Source: Candidatus Poribacteria bacterium (GTDB taxonomy: Bacteria > Poribacteria > WGA-4E > WGA-3G). From it: a stretch of DNA of 64,000 bases. A program made the position numbers and the translations under genes. The stretch lies in NCBI GenBank assembly GCA_012267415.1, contig JAAXGN010000044.1:62001-126000 (forward strand), written 5' to 3'. Below the pieces are notes generated by a model, which was not told the DNA's origin, made no database searches, and saw only the letters and a program-made list of their open reading frames with translations. Below, piece after piece: positions 24,623 to 34,217 of this stretch. Within the stretch, counting starts at the first letter, position 1, and each line of letters starts with the position of its first letter.

Positions 24623-26371
24623 TTATAACGCCTGTTCCAATCCAGGCAAAAAATAGTCCTTAACAACAACCTCCCAACTCATACGAGAGGCAATTTCATA
24701 ACCTTCCTTTATCATATCCTCAACATCGCGCGGTTTTCTTGGGAGACGTCCAAGCAGTTTTGCCGCGATGTCTTTACTGTTTTCTACTTCAATCTGTGTG
24801 CGTTCTACTAACCCAATATTCAGCACATTTTCTAACGACTTCGGAGAGGAATTCAGATGTGTATAATCGGCAATAACAACGTTTGGCACTTCACGACTGT
24901 CTGTTGCATGTTTGATAAAACCGCAGCATCCACACACATTACTTATAACACAGATTGCGCCGAAACTCAGCGGCTCCACCTGCGCAATACCGAAAGGTTC
25001 ATATATGGATTGACCAAATTCCGCATCACTCCCCTTACGGATATCCATAAACTCCATCTCAATCGGCATTCGCGTTCCACAAGAGGCTTGATCCCATCCG
25101 AACTGATTGACAAAAACGACCTTTATCGCTTTAGATTGCAGATTGAACGCAGAGACGCCATTATTCAGGTCTATCTCAGCACCAACCAAATCAGGATAAC
25201 CGATTTTATGATGGACGGGCCAACCGTATTCACGCTCCATCTCATGAATGTCTTCATGTGCACGACCAGATGCAATTTCTGTCGAAAGAATAAAAAGGAC
25301 AGCTGTCTTATCGTTGGAGGCAAGGAGAGAATCTAAATGGGTTAGCACTTGTAAATCTCGCCACAATCCTTTGCTCTTAACGAGACGTGTCACATGCGTA
25401 AAGATATAATCGGGACGATAGTCAAGAAGCGTTTGTGAATACTTTTGCAGCCGTGCTTTTGACTCTAATTTTTCTTCTAAACGCAATTCAAATGCAGGGA
25501 TGCCATTATAAACAAGGTTAATAGGAAACGCTTCGAACGGGTGTGCTAAAAAGCGGAGTTCATCTACCACAAGATCACCAACAGCAAAGATCGTATCACA
25601 TAGATGTGCCTTGTCAATCAGAGCATGCTTGTAATACCAGAACGGATCACCGAATACATCTCCAATCAACATGTTTTGTGATTTTGCCATATCTAAAGCA
25701 TTGTAAAAGCGAACATCGTGACCGGTATGTCCCTCTACGATGGGACGGATTGTTGCCACTTCATGCGCGTAAAATACGGTCCGCATATTGGCAGCAGTAT
25801 TGCCATTTTTACGTTCAATATGCGTTTTCAGCGCAAGCGGCATCCCCATAAATTCATGGGATATAATATAAACGGGAGTTTTTGTTTCTTCACCAATTAA
25901 CACTTGCAGGGCATGATATGCAGGTTCAGCAAGACGCACATACTCCTCATATTCCCATTCACTTTCATAACGCGCTGAATCAATACTAAAATGTTCGTAG
26001 AGCTCCCATTTGAACTTCCCAGTCAGGTCTTCATTACTGTTAGCAACATTGACTAATATCACATCGGTTAGTGTCGTGATATTGTGCTCTCTATTTTCAA
26101 ACCGTCGCTGTCCGTAGACAAGTTCAACGTGATATGTCGTTTCAATATCGCTGAGTGCCGATGCGTGTGGTGTCTCTTTTATACCCGCTGCTGCATGATA
26201 CAGCACAGAGTCTAATGCGCCTAAATCTGCACCAGAAAAAAGCGGACCGACGAGAAACGTACGTTGAATTGCTTCATTGTAGCTGCGTGTTGTCAGCAAT
26301 CCTTCTAAAACTGCGCCTATTCCACCCATTTTCTGAATAGCTTCGTGTGTGGCGTGAACAACAATACTCAA
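24623..26371 (-). CDS. Glycogen/starch synthase-like glycosyltransferase (GT-B)
   Basis: The 582-residue GT-B enzyme begins MSIVVHATHEAIQKMGGIGA, equivalent to the K-x-G-G ADP-glucose loop of glycogen synthases but with M-G-G in place of K-x-G-G. The middle has FYAHEVATIRPIVEGH and NLVYNGIPAFE, and the C-terminal half HVTRLVKSKGLWRD and the E-x7-E signature SIYEPFGIAQVEPLSFGAI. It probably adds glucose to an alpha-glucan in the cytoplasm. glgP (28490) and glgC (32069) lie within 8 kb, supporting a storage-glucan role, although they are on the other strand. It leads the operon with the two PhyH genes. The lack of the usual lysine leaves the donor specificity uncertain. Confidence 0.82.
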   Translation of the reverse strand: MSIVVHATHEAIQKMGGIGAVLEGLLTTRSYNEAIQRTFLVGPLFSGADLGALDSVLYHAAAGIKETPHASALSDIETTYHVELVYGQRRFENREHNITTLTDVILVNVANSNEDLTGKFKWELYEHFSIDSARYESEWEYEEYVRLAEPAYHALQVLIGEETKTPVYIISHEFMGMPLALKTHIERKNGNTAANMRTVFYAHEVATIRPIVEGHTGHDVRFYNALDMAKSQNMLIGDVFGDPFWYYKHALIDKAHLCDTIFAVGDLVVDELRFLAHPFEAFPINLVYNGIPAFELRLEEKLESKARLQKYSQTLLDYRPDYIFTHVTRLVKSKGLWRDLQVLTHLDSLLASNDKTAVLFILSTEIASGRAHEDIHEMEREYGWPVHHKIGYPDLVGAEIDLNNGVSAFNLQSKAIKVVFVNQFGWDQASCGTRMPIEMEFMDIRKGSDAEFGQSIYEPFGIAQVEPLSFGAICVISNVCGCCGFIKHATDSREVPNVVIADYTHLNSSPKSLENVLNIGLVERTQIEVENSKDIAAKLLGRLPRKPRDVEDMIKEGYEIASRMSWEVVVKDYFLPGLEQAL

Positions 26372-26590
26372 GACTTAACTCCGTATATAATATAAGGTTG
26401 AATGCCATAAAATAGCATGTAAAAGCCAAAAGTGTCAAGATGTTTTGTTATTAGGTAAGACATTCAATTGTTGATTAATTGTCCATCTTCAGGCATTAGT
26501 ATCTTCTGTGAATCAACGCCAAATGCGCGCGTATGGAATTCAACGGGGGTTTGGACCTACAGCGAGATGAGCGATGTGCCATATTCGGTA

Positions 26591-27655
26591 TCATAAATCT
26601 GTTAGAAGTTTTCTGATGTGATTTCCCGTATTCCCATCCCACAGATGGATTTCACCCATCCCAGCAGTTACAATTGTCATTCCATCCGGACTGTACAGCA
26701 CGAAGGGGCCGGGACCTGCATATGTTTTAAGTTCTCCTATGAGCATTCGGATGTGTTCTCCCGTGTCCACATTCCACAGATGTATGGCAAAAGGACCTCC
26801 AGTTACGATAGTCTTTCCATCAGGACTGAACGCCATACTATGAACAGGTCCTATGCTATTCCTGATATCCTGACGATCTATAAGCACGCGCAATGCCTTA
26901 CCGGTGTCTACATCGAATAAGGAGAGAGTATCATTAAGTTTGTCTGTAGTTTGCATGGCATAGGTCTTTCCATCTGGACTGAATGCTACAGTTCTGAGAC
27001 GCATTGCATGATTTGTATGTGTCCGGATATGTTTTCCCGTTTTTGCATCCCACAGATGAACATTCTCACTCCAAGTTGCAGTTGCGAGTGTTTTCCCATC
27101 ATGACTAAACACCAAAGTGCTGAAACGCCCCGGCATATGTCCAGTGAGAGTGTGTAGGAGTCTGCCTGTGTGCACATCCAATAGATTGATCGTACCGTCG
27201 ACAAAATCGCTTGTTGCTACTATCTTGCTGTCAGGACTAAATTCGATCTGAAACATGCCTGATCTAAGGATGTCTTTGTAAGGCGGAATTTGTCCACTTG
27301 CGCTTTCATTTAATAGCGTAATGGTATTAAATCTCCCCGCACTTGCGAGCATCGTTCCATCTGGACTAAATGCTACGCTCCATGCTCTCTTTGGATGGTC
27401 CGTAAGCAAAACTGGTTTCTCAATTGTCCATGTTTTGTAGAGTAATACGCCATTGTTTGAACACGCTACTACAAGGTGTTTACCGTCTGGTGAATAATCT
27501 ATGTCCCGGATCCTTAGCGAACCATTTCCTGTGTGTGCTTTTAGATTATCGGGTGACTCCCCTTGCTGCGGATCTTCTTGAGCGGAGGGGTTGGTTGAGA
27601 ATGTGATTATGACGATTAGTGTTATCAAAGTTGAATACAGCATGTTTCTCATCAC
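26591..27655 (-). CDS. Secreted WD40-repeat protein
   Basis: The 354-residue protein has a signal peptide (residues 1-25, ending TNPSAQ). About seven WD40 blades follow, each with SPDG(K/T) turns (IDYSPDGKHLVVACS, VAFSPDGTMLASAG, LVFSHDGKTLATATW, VAFSPDGKTYAMQT, MAFSPDGKTIVTGG, LYSPDGMTIVTAG) and terminal (I/L)HLW(D/N). It should fold as one beta-propeller outside the cytoplasm and serve as a protein-interaction scaffold; no catalytic residues are expected. It is transcribed alone on the minus strand, separated from the glycosyltransferase operon by 219 nt containing a fragment of a hairpin element. It lacks the shared C-terminal tail of other secreted proteins here. Confidence 0.88.
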   Translation of the reverse strand: MMRNMLYSTLITLIVIITFSTNPSAQEDPQQGESPDNLKAHTGNGSLRIRDIDYSPDGKHLVVACSNNGVLLYKTWTIEKPVLLTDHPKRAWSVAFSPDGTMLASAGRFNTITLLNESASGQIPPYKDILRSGMFQIEFSPDSKIVATSDFVDGTINLLDVHTGRLLHTLTGHMPGRFSTLVFSHDGKTLATATWSENVHLWDAKTGKHIRTHTNHAMRLRTVAFSPDGKTYAMQTTDKLNDTLSLFDVDTGKALRVLIDRQDIRNSIGPVHSMAFSPDGKTIVTGGPFAIHLWNVDTGEHIRMLIGELKTYAGPGPFVLYSPDGMTIVTAGMGEIHLWDGNTGNHIRKLLTDL

Positions 27656-28179
27656 TCATTTTCCTCTTTGCTTTGCACATGATTTGTTATATTATGTTGA
27701 TTCTATTGTATTTTGGATTATATGTCAAGTAGACATCTTCAAACTTGCAAAGCACAACTTCATTTAGTTTTCAATAATTCCGAAGCAATTTTTATAATCG
27801 TTATCGTTAGTTCTTCGTAGGAACGGGTCATGAAGATTAAGTTATTATGGTGGATTATGGAATCATTTATACATTATCAATACTACCCAGGCCGGTAGGT
27901 GCGATATCCTTATCGCACCGGGACCTACGTGAAGACCTACTATGAAACTGTTTAGGGCAAATCCGGTGCGATTAGGAAATCGCACCTACCGGGGAGTGGA
28001 AATGTGTAATTATTTTCATATTTCACCATAATTGGGTAATACGCGGGCGGGGGAAACCCCGCCCCTACGAAACCTTACTCCTACGATGAGTCATATCAGT
28101 AGAATTACCTGATTATTTATTTAACTTCATCTCCCGTCCGATTGGAAACTAAATAACCCTGGCATTTCCACTATAATGC
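27656..28179. repeat. Intergenic region with three oppositely oriented palindromes
   Basis: Between divergent genes lie GTAGGTGCGATATCCTTATC (27891-27920), the same family in reverse (GGTGCGATTAGGAAATCGCA, 27963-27992) and a reversed GTAGGGGCGGGG palindrome (28043-28069). Note TATC/GATA at the loop edge of the first copy, where both arms changed together. No gene is supported. Confidence 0.65.
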
Positions 28180-28208
28180 TTGACACATCACTCTTATGCA
28201 AGTATAAT
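28180..28208 (+). promoter_or_regulatory. Sigma70-type promoter for the glgP operon
   Basis: TTGACA (28180-28185) and TATAAT (28203-28208) with a 17-nt spacer, a consensus match. It lacks the ACTTTACACACCC box. It is about 49 nt before the winged-helix gene start. Confidence 0.7.
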
Positions 28209-28256
28209 TACTCCTAAGAACTAACTTCACACATCATACAATCTCGGAGGAACAAT

Positions 28257-28490
28257 ATGCTTGAAGAAATCGGCACAACTGCCGGCGAAATATGGCACTA
28301 TCTGGAAAAACATGATGAAGCGTCTGTAGGAAAATTGACGCAGGAACTCAAGAAAACTGAACGCATGGTACTACTCGGTATCGGTTGGTTAGCACGCGAA
28401 GGAAAATTAAAAACTGAAAAAAGAAACCGAGCAACCTATTTTATGCTGAATACCGCATCCGCCTCTGATATTGAGGAGCATGCCGCATAA
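28257..28490 (+). CDS. Winged-helix protein (DUF2582 type)
   Basis: The 77-residue protein is entirely a winged-helix domain (IGTTAGEIWHYLEKHDEAS, VGKLTQELKKTERMVLLGIG, WLAREGKLKTEK, then the wing NRATYFML). It resembles the DUF2582 family of small DNA-binding proteins. RBS TCGGAGGAAC precedes the ATG. Its TAA stop overlaps the ATG of glgP by one base, so the two are translationally coupled. It is therefore a candidate regulator of glycogen breakdown or of its own operon. No target site is evident. Confidence 0.8.
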   Translation: MLEEIGTTAGEIWHYLEKHDEASVGKLTQELKKTERMVLLGIGWLAREGKLKTEKRNRATYFMLNTASASDIEEHAA

Positions 28491-31102
28491 TGAAGCCTCT
28501 TCGCCAAATATCAGTTGTGCCAACTTTACCAGAAAACCTTGAACCGCTCAGAGAATTGACACTAAACCTATGGTGGACATGGAATAACGAAGCGTTAAGC
28601 CTATTTCGTCACCTTGACTCAGAACTTTGGGAACAGACCTATCATAATCCCATTGCTATGCTTGGACAGATTTCACAGGAAAAACTGGAGACTGCTTCAA
28701 ACAACGATGTTTTCTTGGCACATCTAAATGTAATTCACAATCAATTCAAATCCTATCTGAATTCACCTTCATGGTTCGAAAACTATTCAGACGACAACAC
28801 CCTTGATAACCTGAAAATCGCATATTTTTCTATGGAATTCGGCTTGACTGAATGTATGCCGCTCTATTCCGGGGGTTTAGGCGTTTTGGCAGGTGATCAT
28901 CTGAAATCCACAAGTTATTTAGGACTCCCTTTTGTCAGTGTTGGTCTACTATATCAGCACGGTTATTTTCGCCAAACATTAACTTCAGACGGTTGGCAAA
29001 TGGCAGATTACCCGACAAATGACTTTTACAATATGCCCATTTCACCGGAGCAGGACTCCGATGGAAATCAGCTTCTGGTTGAAGTAGAATATCCCGAAGG
29101 TAAAGCGTTCGCAAAAATTTGGCGGGCGCAGGTAGGAAGAGTGCCACTGTATCTATTAGATACGAATATCCCAGAGAATGAAAATGCAGAACTCCGTGAA
29201 ATAACTGACTATCTCTATGGCGGTGATAAACGCATGCGAATCAAACAGGAGATACTACTCGGAATCGGTGGATACCGGGCTTTAGCGAAACTCGGTATTC
29301 ATCCTACAGTCTGCCACATGAACGAAGGGCACGCAGCGTTCTTAGCTCTGGAACGTATAAGACAACTGATGGATAATACGGGTATCGGTTTCGATGAAGC
29401 ATGTGAAGCAACTGCCGCAGGAAATATCTTTACGACACATACACCTGTTCCTGCCGGGATTGATTGGTTTCCACCTGAATTAGTAGAACACTATTTTAGT
29501 AGATACTATAACACACTCGGAATTTCTGAAGAAAAGTTCCTCGGTATAGGTAGGAAAAACCCAACAGACAGTAACAGTGAATTCAGTCCGGCGTTAGTTG
29601 CATTGAGATTAGCAACAATGTCAAACGGTGTCAGCCAATTACACGGACGTGTTTCACGCGACATGTGGAAAAGTCTATGGCACAACTTGCCGACGCACGA
29701 AGTTCCCATTCAAGCGATAACGAATGGTATACATACACGTTCGTGGGTTTCTGAAGATATGCAGAGCCTATTTGACAGGTATCTCGGTCCTAAATGGATC
29801 GTTGATCTCACGAACCAAGATGTCTGGACACAGATTTCACAGATACCAGACACGGAGTTGTGGCGGACACATGAACGAAGACGGGAACGACTCATCGCCT
29901 TCGCTCTTAATCGACACAAGCAATTACGACAAAAGCATTCTGACCAAAGTCCGATAATTCGAGACAAACCTTCAGTGCATAGTACACCGCACAAGATACT
30001 AAATCCTGAAGCGTTGACAATCGGCTTTGCGCGCCGCTTTGCTACATACAAACGCGCAACATTACTCTTTAATGACCTCGACAGACTCGCACAAATTCTT
30101 AACGATCCTGATCGACCTGTCCAACTTATCTTTGCTGGCAAAGCACACCCCCATGACCATGAGGGAAAGGTATTTATACAGAGAATTAATCGTATCGCCG
30201 CTGAACCACGTTTCCAACACAAAATCCTTTTTGTCGAAAATTACGATATCTGTGTCGGACGATACCTCGTAGAAGGTGTTGATGTTTGGCTCAATACACC
30301 GCTACCACCAAATGAAGCAAGCGGCACAAGTGGGATGAAGGCAGCAGCAAACGGTGCTCTTAACCTCAGCATGGCTGATGGATGGTGGGCAGAAGCGCAA
30401 CACCTCGACGGCGGATGGACAATTGAAACCACTCCTGAACCGGATGACCCTAAATCCGTAGATAAAGCACACGCCAATGCTATTTACGAACTGCTTGAAA
30501 AGGAGATTGTACCCCTGTTTTACGATCGACATCCCGTAGATGATATACCCTACGGATGGGTCACGAGAATGAAAACAGCCATGCAGAACCTTGCACCTGT
30601 GTTCAATACAAAACGAATGGTCGCAGAATATGCTGAACGACTCTACTTTCCCGCACACAGAAGATGGCAGAAACTAAATCAGAATAACGCACGCAAAGGA
30701 ATCGCTCTCGCAAACTGGAAAGCAAACATCCGTAAACATTGGAGAAATCTGAGAATTGAGGAACGGATTGTTAATGAACAGAAGAATAAAAATCCAAGAA
30801 GTATCCCATCTCTTTCTGTAGGTGAGACAACTACAGTTCAGGCTGTCGTTCACACACATACCTTGTTCCCGACTGAACTTTCTGTCCAAATATACCACGG
30901 CTTATTAGATGCAGCAGGTGAAATCATAAACGGAAATACAACACAGATGGCGTATCGAGAAGACCTTGGCGATGGAAAATATCTTTTTGAAGGAACACTC
31001 ACTTTGAGCAATACAGGACTGCACGGATACACTTTACGTGTATTACCATTTCATGAGGATTTACAATCCAACTATGAACTCGGTCTTATAACATGGGTTT
31101 AA
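28490..31102 (+). CDS. glgP: Alpha-glucan (glycogen) phosphorylase
   Basis: The 870-residue GT35 phosphorylase releases glucose-1-phosphate from alpha-1,4-glucans, using pyridoxal phosphate. The N-terminus (LTLNLWWTWNNEALSLFRHL) is the DUF3417 segment of the short bacterial type. The active region includes IAYFSMEFGLTECMPLYSGG, LGVLAGDHLKSTSYLGLP and the PLP site EASGTSGMKAAANGALNLS with Lys617. It has a C-terminal extension of ~150 residues. It is cytoplasmic. It is coupled to the winged-helix gene by an ATG/TAA overlap. With the synthase-like gene and glgC nearby it completes a glycogen cycle. No anomalies were seen. Confidence 0.95.
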   Translation: MKPLRQISVVPTLPENLEPLRELTLNLWWTWNNEALSLFRHLDSELWEQTYHNPIAMLGQISQEKLETASNNDVFLAHLNVIHNQFKSYLNSPSWFENYSDDNTLDNLKIAYFSMEFGLTECMPLYSGGLGVLAGDHLKSTSYLGLPFVSVGLLYQHGYFRQTLTSDGWQMADYPTNDFYNMPISPEQDSDGNQLLVEVEYPEGKAFAKIWRAQVGRVPLYLLDTNIPENENAELREITDYLYGGDKRMRIKQEILLGIGGYRALAKLGIHPTVCHMNEGHAAFLALERIRQLMDNTGIGFDEACEATAAGNIFTTHTPVPAGIDWFPPELVEHYFSRYYNTLGISEEKFLGIGRKNPTDSNSEFSPALVALRLATMSNGVSQLHGRVSRDMWKSLWHNLPTHEVPIQAITNGIHTRSWVSEDMQSLFDRYLGPKWIVDLTNQDVWTQISQIPDTELWRTHERRRERLIAFALNRHKQLRQKHSDQSPIIRDKPSVHSTPHKILNPEALTIGFARRFATYKRATLLFNDLDRLAQILNDPDRPVQLIFAGKAHPHDHEGKVFIQRINRIAAEPRFQHKILFVENYDICVGRYLVEGVDVWLNTPLPPNEASGTSGMKAAANGALNLSMADGWWAEAQHLDGGWTIETTPEPDDPKSVDKAHANAIYELLEKEIVPLFYDRHPVDDIPYGWVTRMKTAMQNLAPVFNTKRMVAEYAERLYFPAHRRWQKLNQNNARKGIALANWKANIRKHWRNLRIEERIVNEQKNKNPRSIPSLSVGETTTVQAVVHTHTLFPTELSVQIYHGLLDAAGEIINGNTTQMAYREDLGDGKYLFEGTLTLSNTGLHGYTLRVLPFHEDLQSNYELGLITWV

Positions 31103-31201
31103 TTCCTTTTTTAACGTTGCCTATAGTCATTTTTGAATGTATAATTATAAAATGATTAACATGCAATTATAGTCAACTATTGATTTAACGATACATTTTG
31201 A

Positions 31202-31271
31202 CTTGTAGGAGGGAACTCCGATTCCCGACTATCAAAGCGTTCAGTCGGGAATCGGAGTTCCCTCCTACAAG
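31202..31271. repeat. 29-bp perfect inverted repeat upstream of hisB
   Basis: 31202-31230 and 31243-31271 are exact reverse complements around a 12-nt loop; the arm begins CTTGTAGGAGGGAACTCCGA. The arm itself contains GGGAACTCC-type symmetry. An open frame running through it into hisB should not be taken as an N-terminal extension. It may be an mRNA leader hairpin or a repeat insertion. Confidence 0.75.
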
Positions 31272-31326
31272 GTCTATGTATTATTATTTTCAATGTTTGC
31301 AATATAACGACATATTATATACTACC

Positions 31327-31914
31327 ATGAAAAGAAAAGCAGATATCTCACGCGAAACCAAAGAGACGCAAATACAGCTCAGTCTAAACCTTGACGGAGA
31401 CGGCACTTCAAAGATCAACACAGGGGTCGGATTTCTCGACCACATGTTAGAACTCTTTGCAAAACACGGATTCTTTGATCTGGAAATTCAAGCAAAGGGT
31501 GATCTGCATGTAGATGCACATCACACGACTGAAGATGTCGGTATTTGTCTTGGAAAAGCATTTCATAACGCAGTAGGTGATAAATCCGGTATGCTACGTT
31601 TCGGTAGTTTCACTGTGCCTATGTATGAAGCACTTGCCAAAGTTGATCTGGATATCTGCGGACGTCCTTTTCTTCACTATGACGCGCCAGTTATGGTAGG
31701 TAGAATTGGAGAATTTGATACTGAATTGGCAGAGGAATTCTTCCACGGATTTGTCAACCACAGCGGAACAACACTGCACATCAATGTGTCTTATGGAACC
31801 AATCAACACCATATTATTGAAGCGATATTTAAAGCCGTCGCAAAAGCGTTAGATATTGCTACCCGTCTTGATGATCAAATTACCGGTGTGTTATCAACTA
31901 AAGGGAGTTTGTAG
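31327..31914 (+). CDS. hisB: Imidazoleglycerol-phosphate dehydratase
   Basis: This is the sixth step of histidine synthesis: it dehydrates imidazole-glycerol phosphate to imidazole-acetol phosphate, using Mn in a 24-mer. From ATG 31327 the protein has 195 residues, the usual length of the monofunctional enzyme. Metal-site motifs are VGFLDHMLELFAKHG, DAHHTTEDVGI, the glutamate-rich EEFFHGFVNH and NQHHIIEAIFKAVAKAL. I rejected the 43-residue upstream extension because it is encoded by the inverted repeat. No other his genes are nearby, and glgP and glgC flank it, so it is a scattered biosynthetic gene. Confidence 0.96.
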   Translation: MKRKADISRETKETQIQLSLNLDGDGTSKINTGVGFLDHMLELFAKHGFFDLEIQAKGDLHVDAHHTTEDVGICLGKAFHNAVGDKSGMLRFGSFTVPMYEALAKVDLDICGRPFLHYDAPVMVGRIGEFDTELAEEFFHGFVNHSGTTLHINVSYGTNQHHIIEAIFKAVAKALDIATRLDDQITGVLSTKGSL

Positions 31915-31915
31915 T

Positions 31916-32047
31916 AACGTGAGTTTGATAAAGCAGGATGTTGCATTTGTTGTAGGGGCGAGGTCCCCTCGCCCGTAGGGATTAGGAAACCTAACCCCTA
32001 CGAAATTTGCTTTTAAGTTTAGAATTTGCTATATATCAAACTCACGT
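31916..32047. mobile_element. Element with TAACGTGAGTTTGATA termini containing two palindromes
   Basis: The 16-nt left end TAACGTGAGTTTGATA (31916-31931) is repeated inverted at about 32032-32047. Inside are the palindromes GTAGGGGCGAGGTCCCCTCG (31951-31976) and GTAGGGATTAGGAAACCTAA (31974-32001). A solitary left end is at 34218-34233. The element abuts the hisB stop and ends ~20 nt before glgC, so it may supply part of its leader. Confidence 0.65.
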
Positions 32048-32068
32048 TATAGAACGGAGGAGACCTAT

Positions 32069-33361
32069 ATGAGTACAGAGAACGTTATTGCAGTTATTTT
32101 AGGTGGCGGTCGTGGTGCCCGCCTGTTCCCCTTAACGCGCGATCGCGCTAAGCCGAGTGTACCAATCGCAGGAAAATTTAGGTTAGTTGACATCCCAATT
32201 AGCAACTGTCTTCATTCAGGATTAGACCGCATTTATGTTCTCACCCAATTCAATTCTGTTTCCCTAAATAGACACATTGCACAAGCATACCGCTTTGATT
32301 CATATCGGCGCGGGTTCGTTCAAATATTGGCTGCACAACAGACACTCATGGGAGATGAATGGTATCAAGGCACCGCAGATGCTGTCAAACACAATCAACC
32401 CTATATCCTAAATCCACGTTTTCCAGATGAATATATACTCATACTGGCAGGTGACCATCTATACCGGATGGATTATCGCAAAATGTTAGCTGTTCATATT
32501 GATACAAAAGCCGATATAACGGTTTCTGTAATACCAGTCTCAAAGGAAGTCACCAGCGGACTCGGTATCCTGCAGGCTGATGCAAAGGGACGAATCACGG
32601 ATTTTGTCGAAAAACCACAAACCGAAGAGGAATTGCAGAAGTTACGCGTAGAACCTGACGTCTTTACATCACGCGGAATTGAACCGAAGGGGAGAGAATA
32701 TATCGCTTCCATGGGAATATATATCTTTAACCGCAACGTCATACGAGAAGTTCTACAAGACGATACAAATGTAGACTTTGGTAGGGACATTATTCCGAAA
32801 AGTATAGCAAAACGGACAGTCTCCGCCTACTTTTTCGATGGGTATTGGGAAGATATTGGAACAATACGATCCTTTTATTCAGCAAATATCGCACTGACTG
32901 ATGTCTCCCCTGAATTCAATTTCTATGATGAACAAGCACCTATCTATACCAACCGGAGACATCTACCAAGTACAAAAGTAAATAGCAGCAGCATCCGTTC
33001 CTCTATTCTCGCAGAAGGTTCTATCATTGACGATTCAGAGTTAGATAGGACGATTGTCGGTATACGAAGTATCATCTCTAACGGAAGTCGCGTCTACCAG
33101 TCCGTACTTATGGGGGCGGATTTCTATGAATCAGATTCATTACAATCAGAAAATGCTAAAGTAGGTATCCCAAACGTTGGAATTGGTGAGAAATGCTTGA
33201 TTCAAAACGCAATTATTGACAAAAATGCCAGAATTGGAGATAATGCTGTCATCGCTAACACAAAAAACCTTGACAATTATGATGCTGATAACTATTATAT
33301 TCGTGATGGGATAGTAATTGTTCCAAAGGATGCTACTATTCCACCGGATACAGTCATCTAA
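32069..33361 (+). CDS. glgC: Glucose-1-phosphate adenylyltransferase
   Basis: This makes ADP-glucose from ATP and glucose-1-phosphate, the committed step of bacterial glycogen synthesis. The 430-residue protein has the nucleotidyl loop GGGRGARLFPLTRDRAKPSV (residues ~12-31), the allosteric/effector region AGKFRLVDIPISNC, the Y-Q-G-T-A-D motif, LAGDHLYRMDY and the sugar-phosphate site VEKP. A C-terminal left-handed beta-helix follows (IGEKCLIQNAIIDKNARIG). RBS CGGAGGAGACC is strong. It probably supplies the synthase-like enzyme at 24623 while GlgP (28490) works in reverse. It sits just after a repeat element that also separates it from hisB. Confidence 0.96.
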   Translation: MSTENVIAVILGGGRGARLFPLTRDRAKPSVPIAGKFRLVDIPISNCLHSGLDRIYVLTQFNSVSLNRHIAQAYRFDSYRRGFVQILAAQQTLMGDEWYQGTADAVKHNQPYILNPRFPDEYILILAGDHLYRMDYRKMLAVHIDTKADITVSVIPVSKEVTSGLGILQADAKGRITDFVEKPQTEEELQKLRVEPDVFTSRGIEPKGREYIASMGIYIFNRNVIREVLQDDTNVDFGRDIIPKSIAKRTVSAYFFDGYWEDIGTIRSFYSANIALTDVSPEFNFYDEQAPIYTNRRHLPSTKVNSSSIRSSILAEGSIIDDSELDRTIVGIRSIISNGSRVYQSVLMGADFYESDSLQSENAKVGIPNVGIGEKCLIQNAIIDKNARIGDNAVIANTKNLDNYDADNYYIRDGIVIVPKDATIPPDTVI

Positions 33362-33431
33362 TAAATAGAAATATCTAACCTGGATTATAATATTCCTGAG
33401 TATACTGCCTATACGCAAAGGAGCATTTAGC

Positions 33432-34202
33432 ATGTATAAAATTATGACTTTACTCTTATTCACCTTCTTGGTATTATCTCCGCAGATTATGGCTCTTGAT
33501 ACTGATGGACTGGTCGGAGCATGGTTAATGGATGAGAGTAATGGAAACACCGTCTCCGATTCATCGGGGAACGGTTTAGATGGGAAATTCGCACAAGGCA
33601 ATCCAAGCTGGGTTAAAGGAAAATTCGGAAACGGCTTAGAATTCGGCGGATCAGATATGGTAACCGTTGACGATGATGCTGCCCTTGACCTTACTTCCTT
33701 TACGCTATCCGCATGGGTTAATATTCCAAAAATATCCGGTCCGTGGCAGATAATTGCCTCAAAGGAGAATCGAAACCCGACAGGACGAAACTACGGAATG
33801 TTTGCACATACTAACACAGGCGTAGTCCACTACTCCTTCACAACAGGAGGTTGGAAGTCTTTTGACGCAAAAACCGTCATTACTGATGGGAAATGGCATC
33901 ATGTCGTCGCAACTTATGAAAACCCGAATTTCAAACTCTACTTAGACGGAACAGTAGATGCTGAACAAGCACCAGGCACTGACCCTGACAACCATGACAA
34001 TTTCCTATTTATCGGCGGATGCAACATAGGAAACTATTGGATGACCGGTGTCATTGATGAAGTTGTCCTCTATGATAGAGCACTTGATGAAACTGAAATT
34101 AATGACCTAATGGATAAGGGAATTGAGAGTGCTTTAGATATAAAACCGGGCGGAAAACTGGTAACAACATGGAGCCATATTAAATCACGTTCTGCTCGGT
34201 AG
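33432..34202 (+). CDS. Secreted LamG-domain protein 1 with C-terminal tail
   Basis: The 256-residue exported protein has a signal peptide MYKIMTLLLFTFLVLSPQIM-A and a single LamG-3/concanavalin A-like domain (GLVGAWLMDESNGNTVSDSS, FGNGLEFGGSDMVTV, LTSFTLSAWVN, KWHHVVATYENPNFKLYLDG, FIGGCNIGNYWMTGVIDEVV). Such domains bind carbohydrates. A short linker leads to IKPGGKLVTTWSHIKSRSAR, the tail shared by four secreted proteins in the window. It is tandem with 34310-35080, which is clearly a duplicate. RBS AAAGGAGC is 8 nt before the ATG. Probably cell-surface or matrix glycan binding. Confidence 0.85.
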   Translation: MYKIMTLLLFTFLVLSPQIMALDTDGLVGAWLMDESNGNTVSDSSGNGLDGKFAQGNPSWVKGKFGNGLEFGGSDMVTVDDDAALDLTSFTLSAWVNIPKISGPWQIIASKENRNPTGRNYGMFAHTNTGVVHYSFTTGGWKSFDAKTVITDGKWHHVVATYENPNFKLYLDGTVDAEQAPGTDPDNHDNFLFIGGCNIGNYWMTGVIDEVVLYDRALDETEINDLMDKGIESALDIKPGGKLVTTWSHIKSRSAR

Positions 34203-34217
34203 TGTCAAACCATAACA

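Noticed and set aside
31198..31326. 43-residue N-terminal extension of HisB
   Set aside because: It is encoded by an inverted repeat, has no RBS, and would make HisB longer than any relative.
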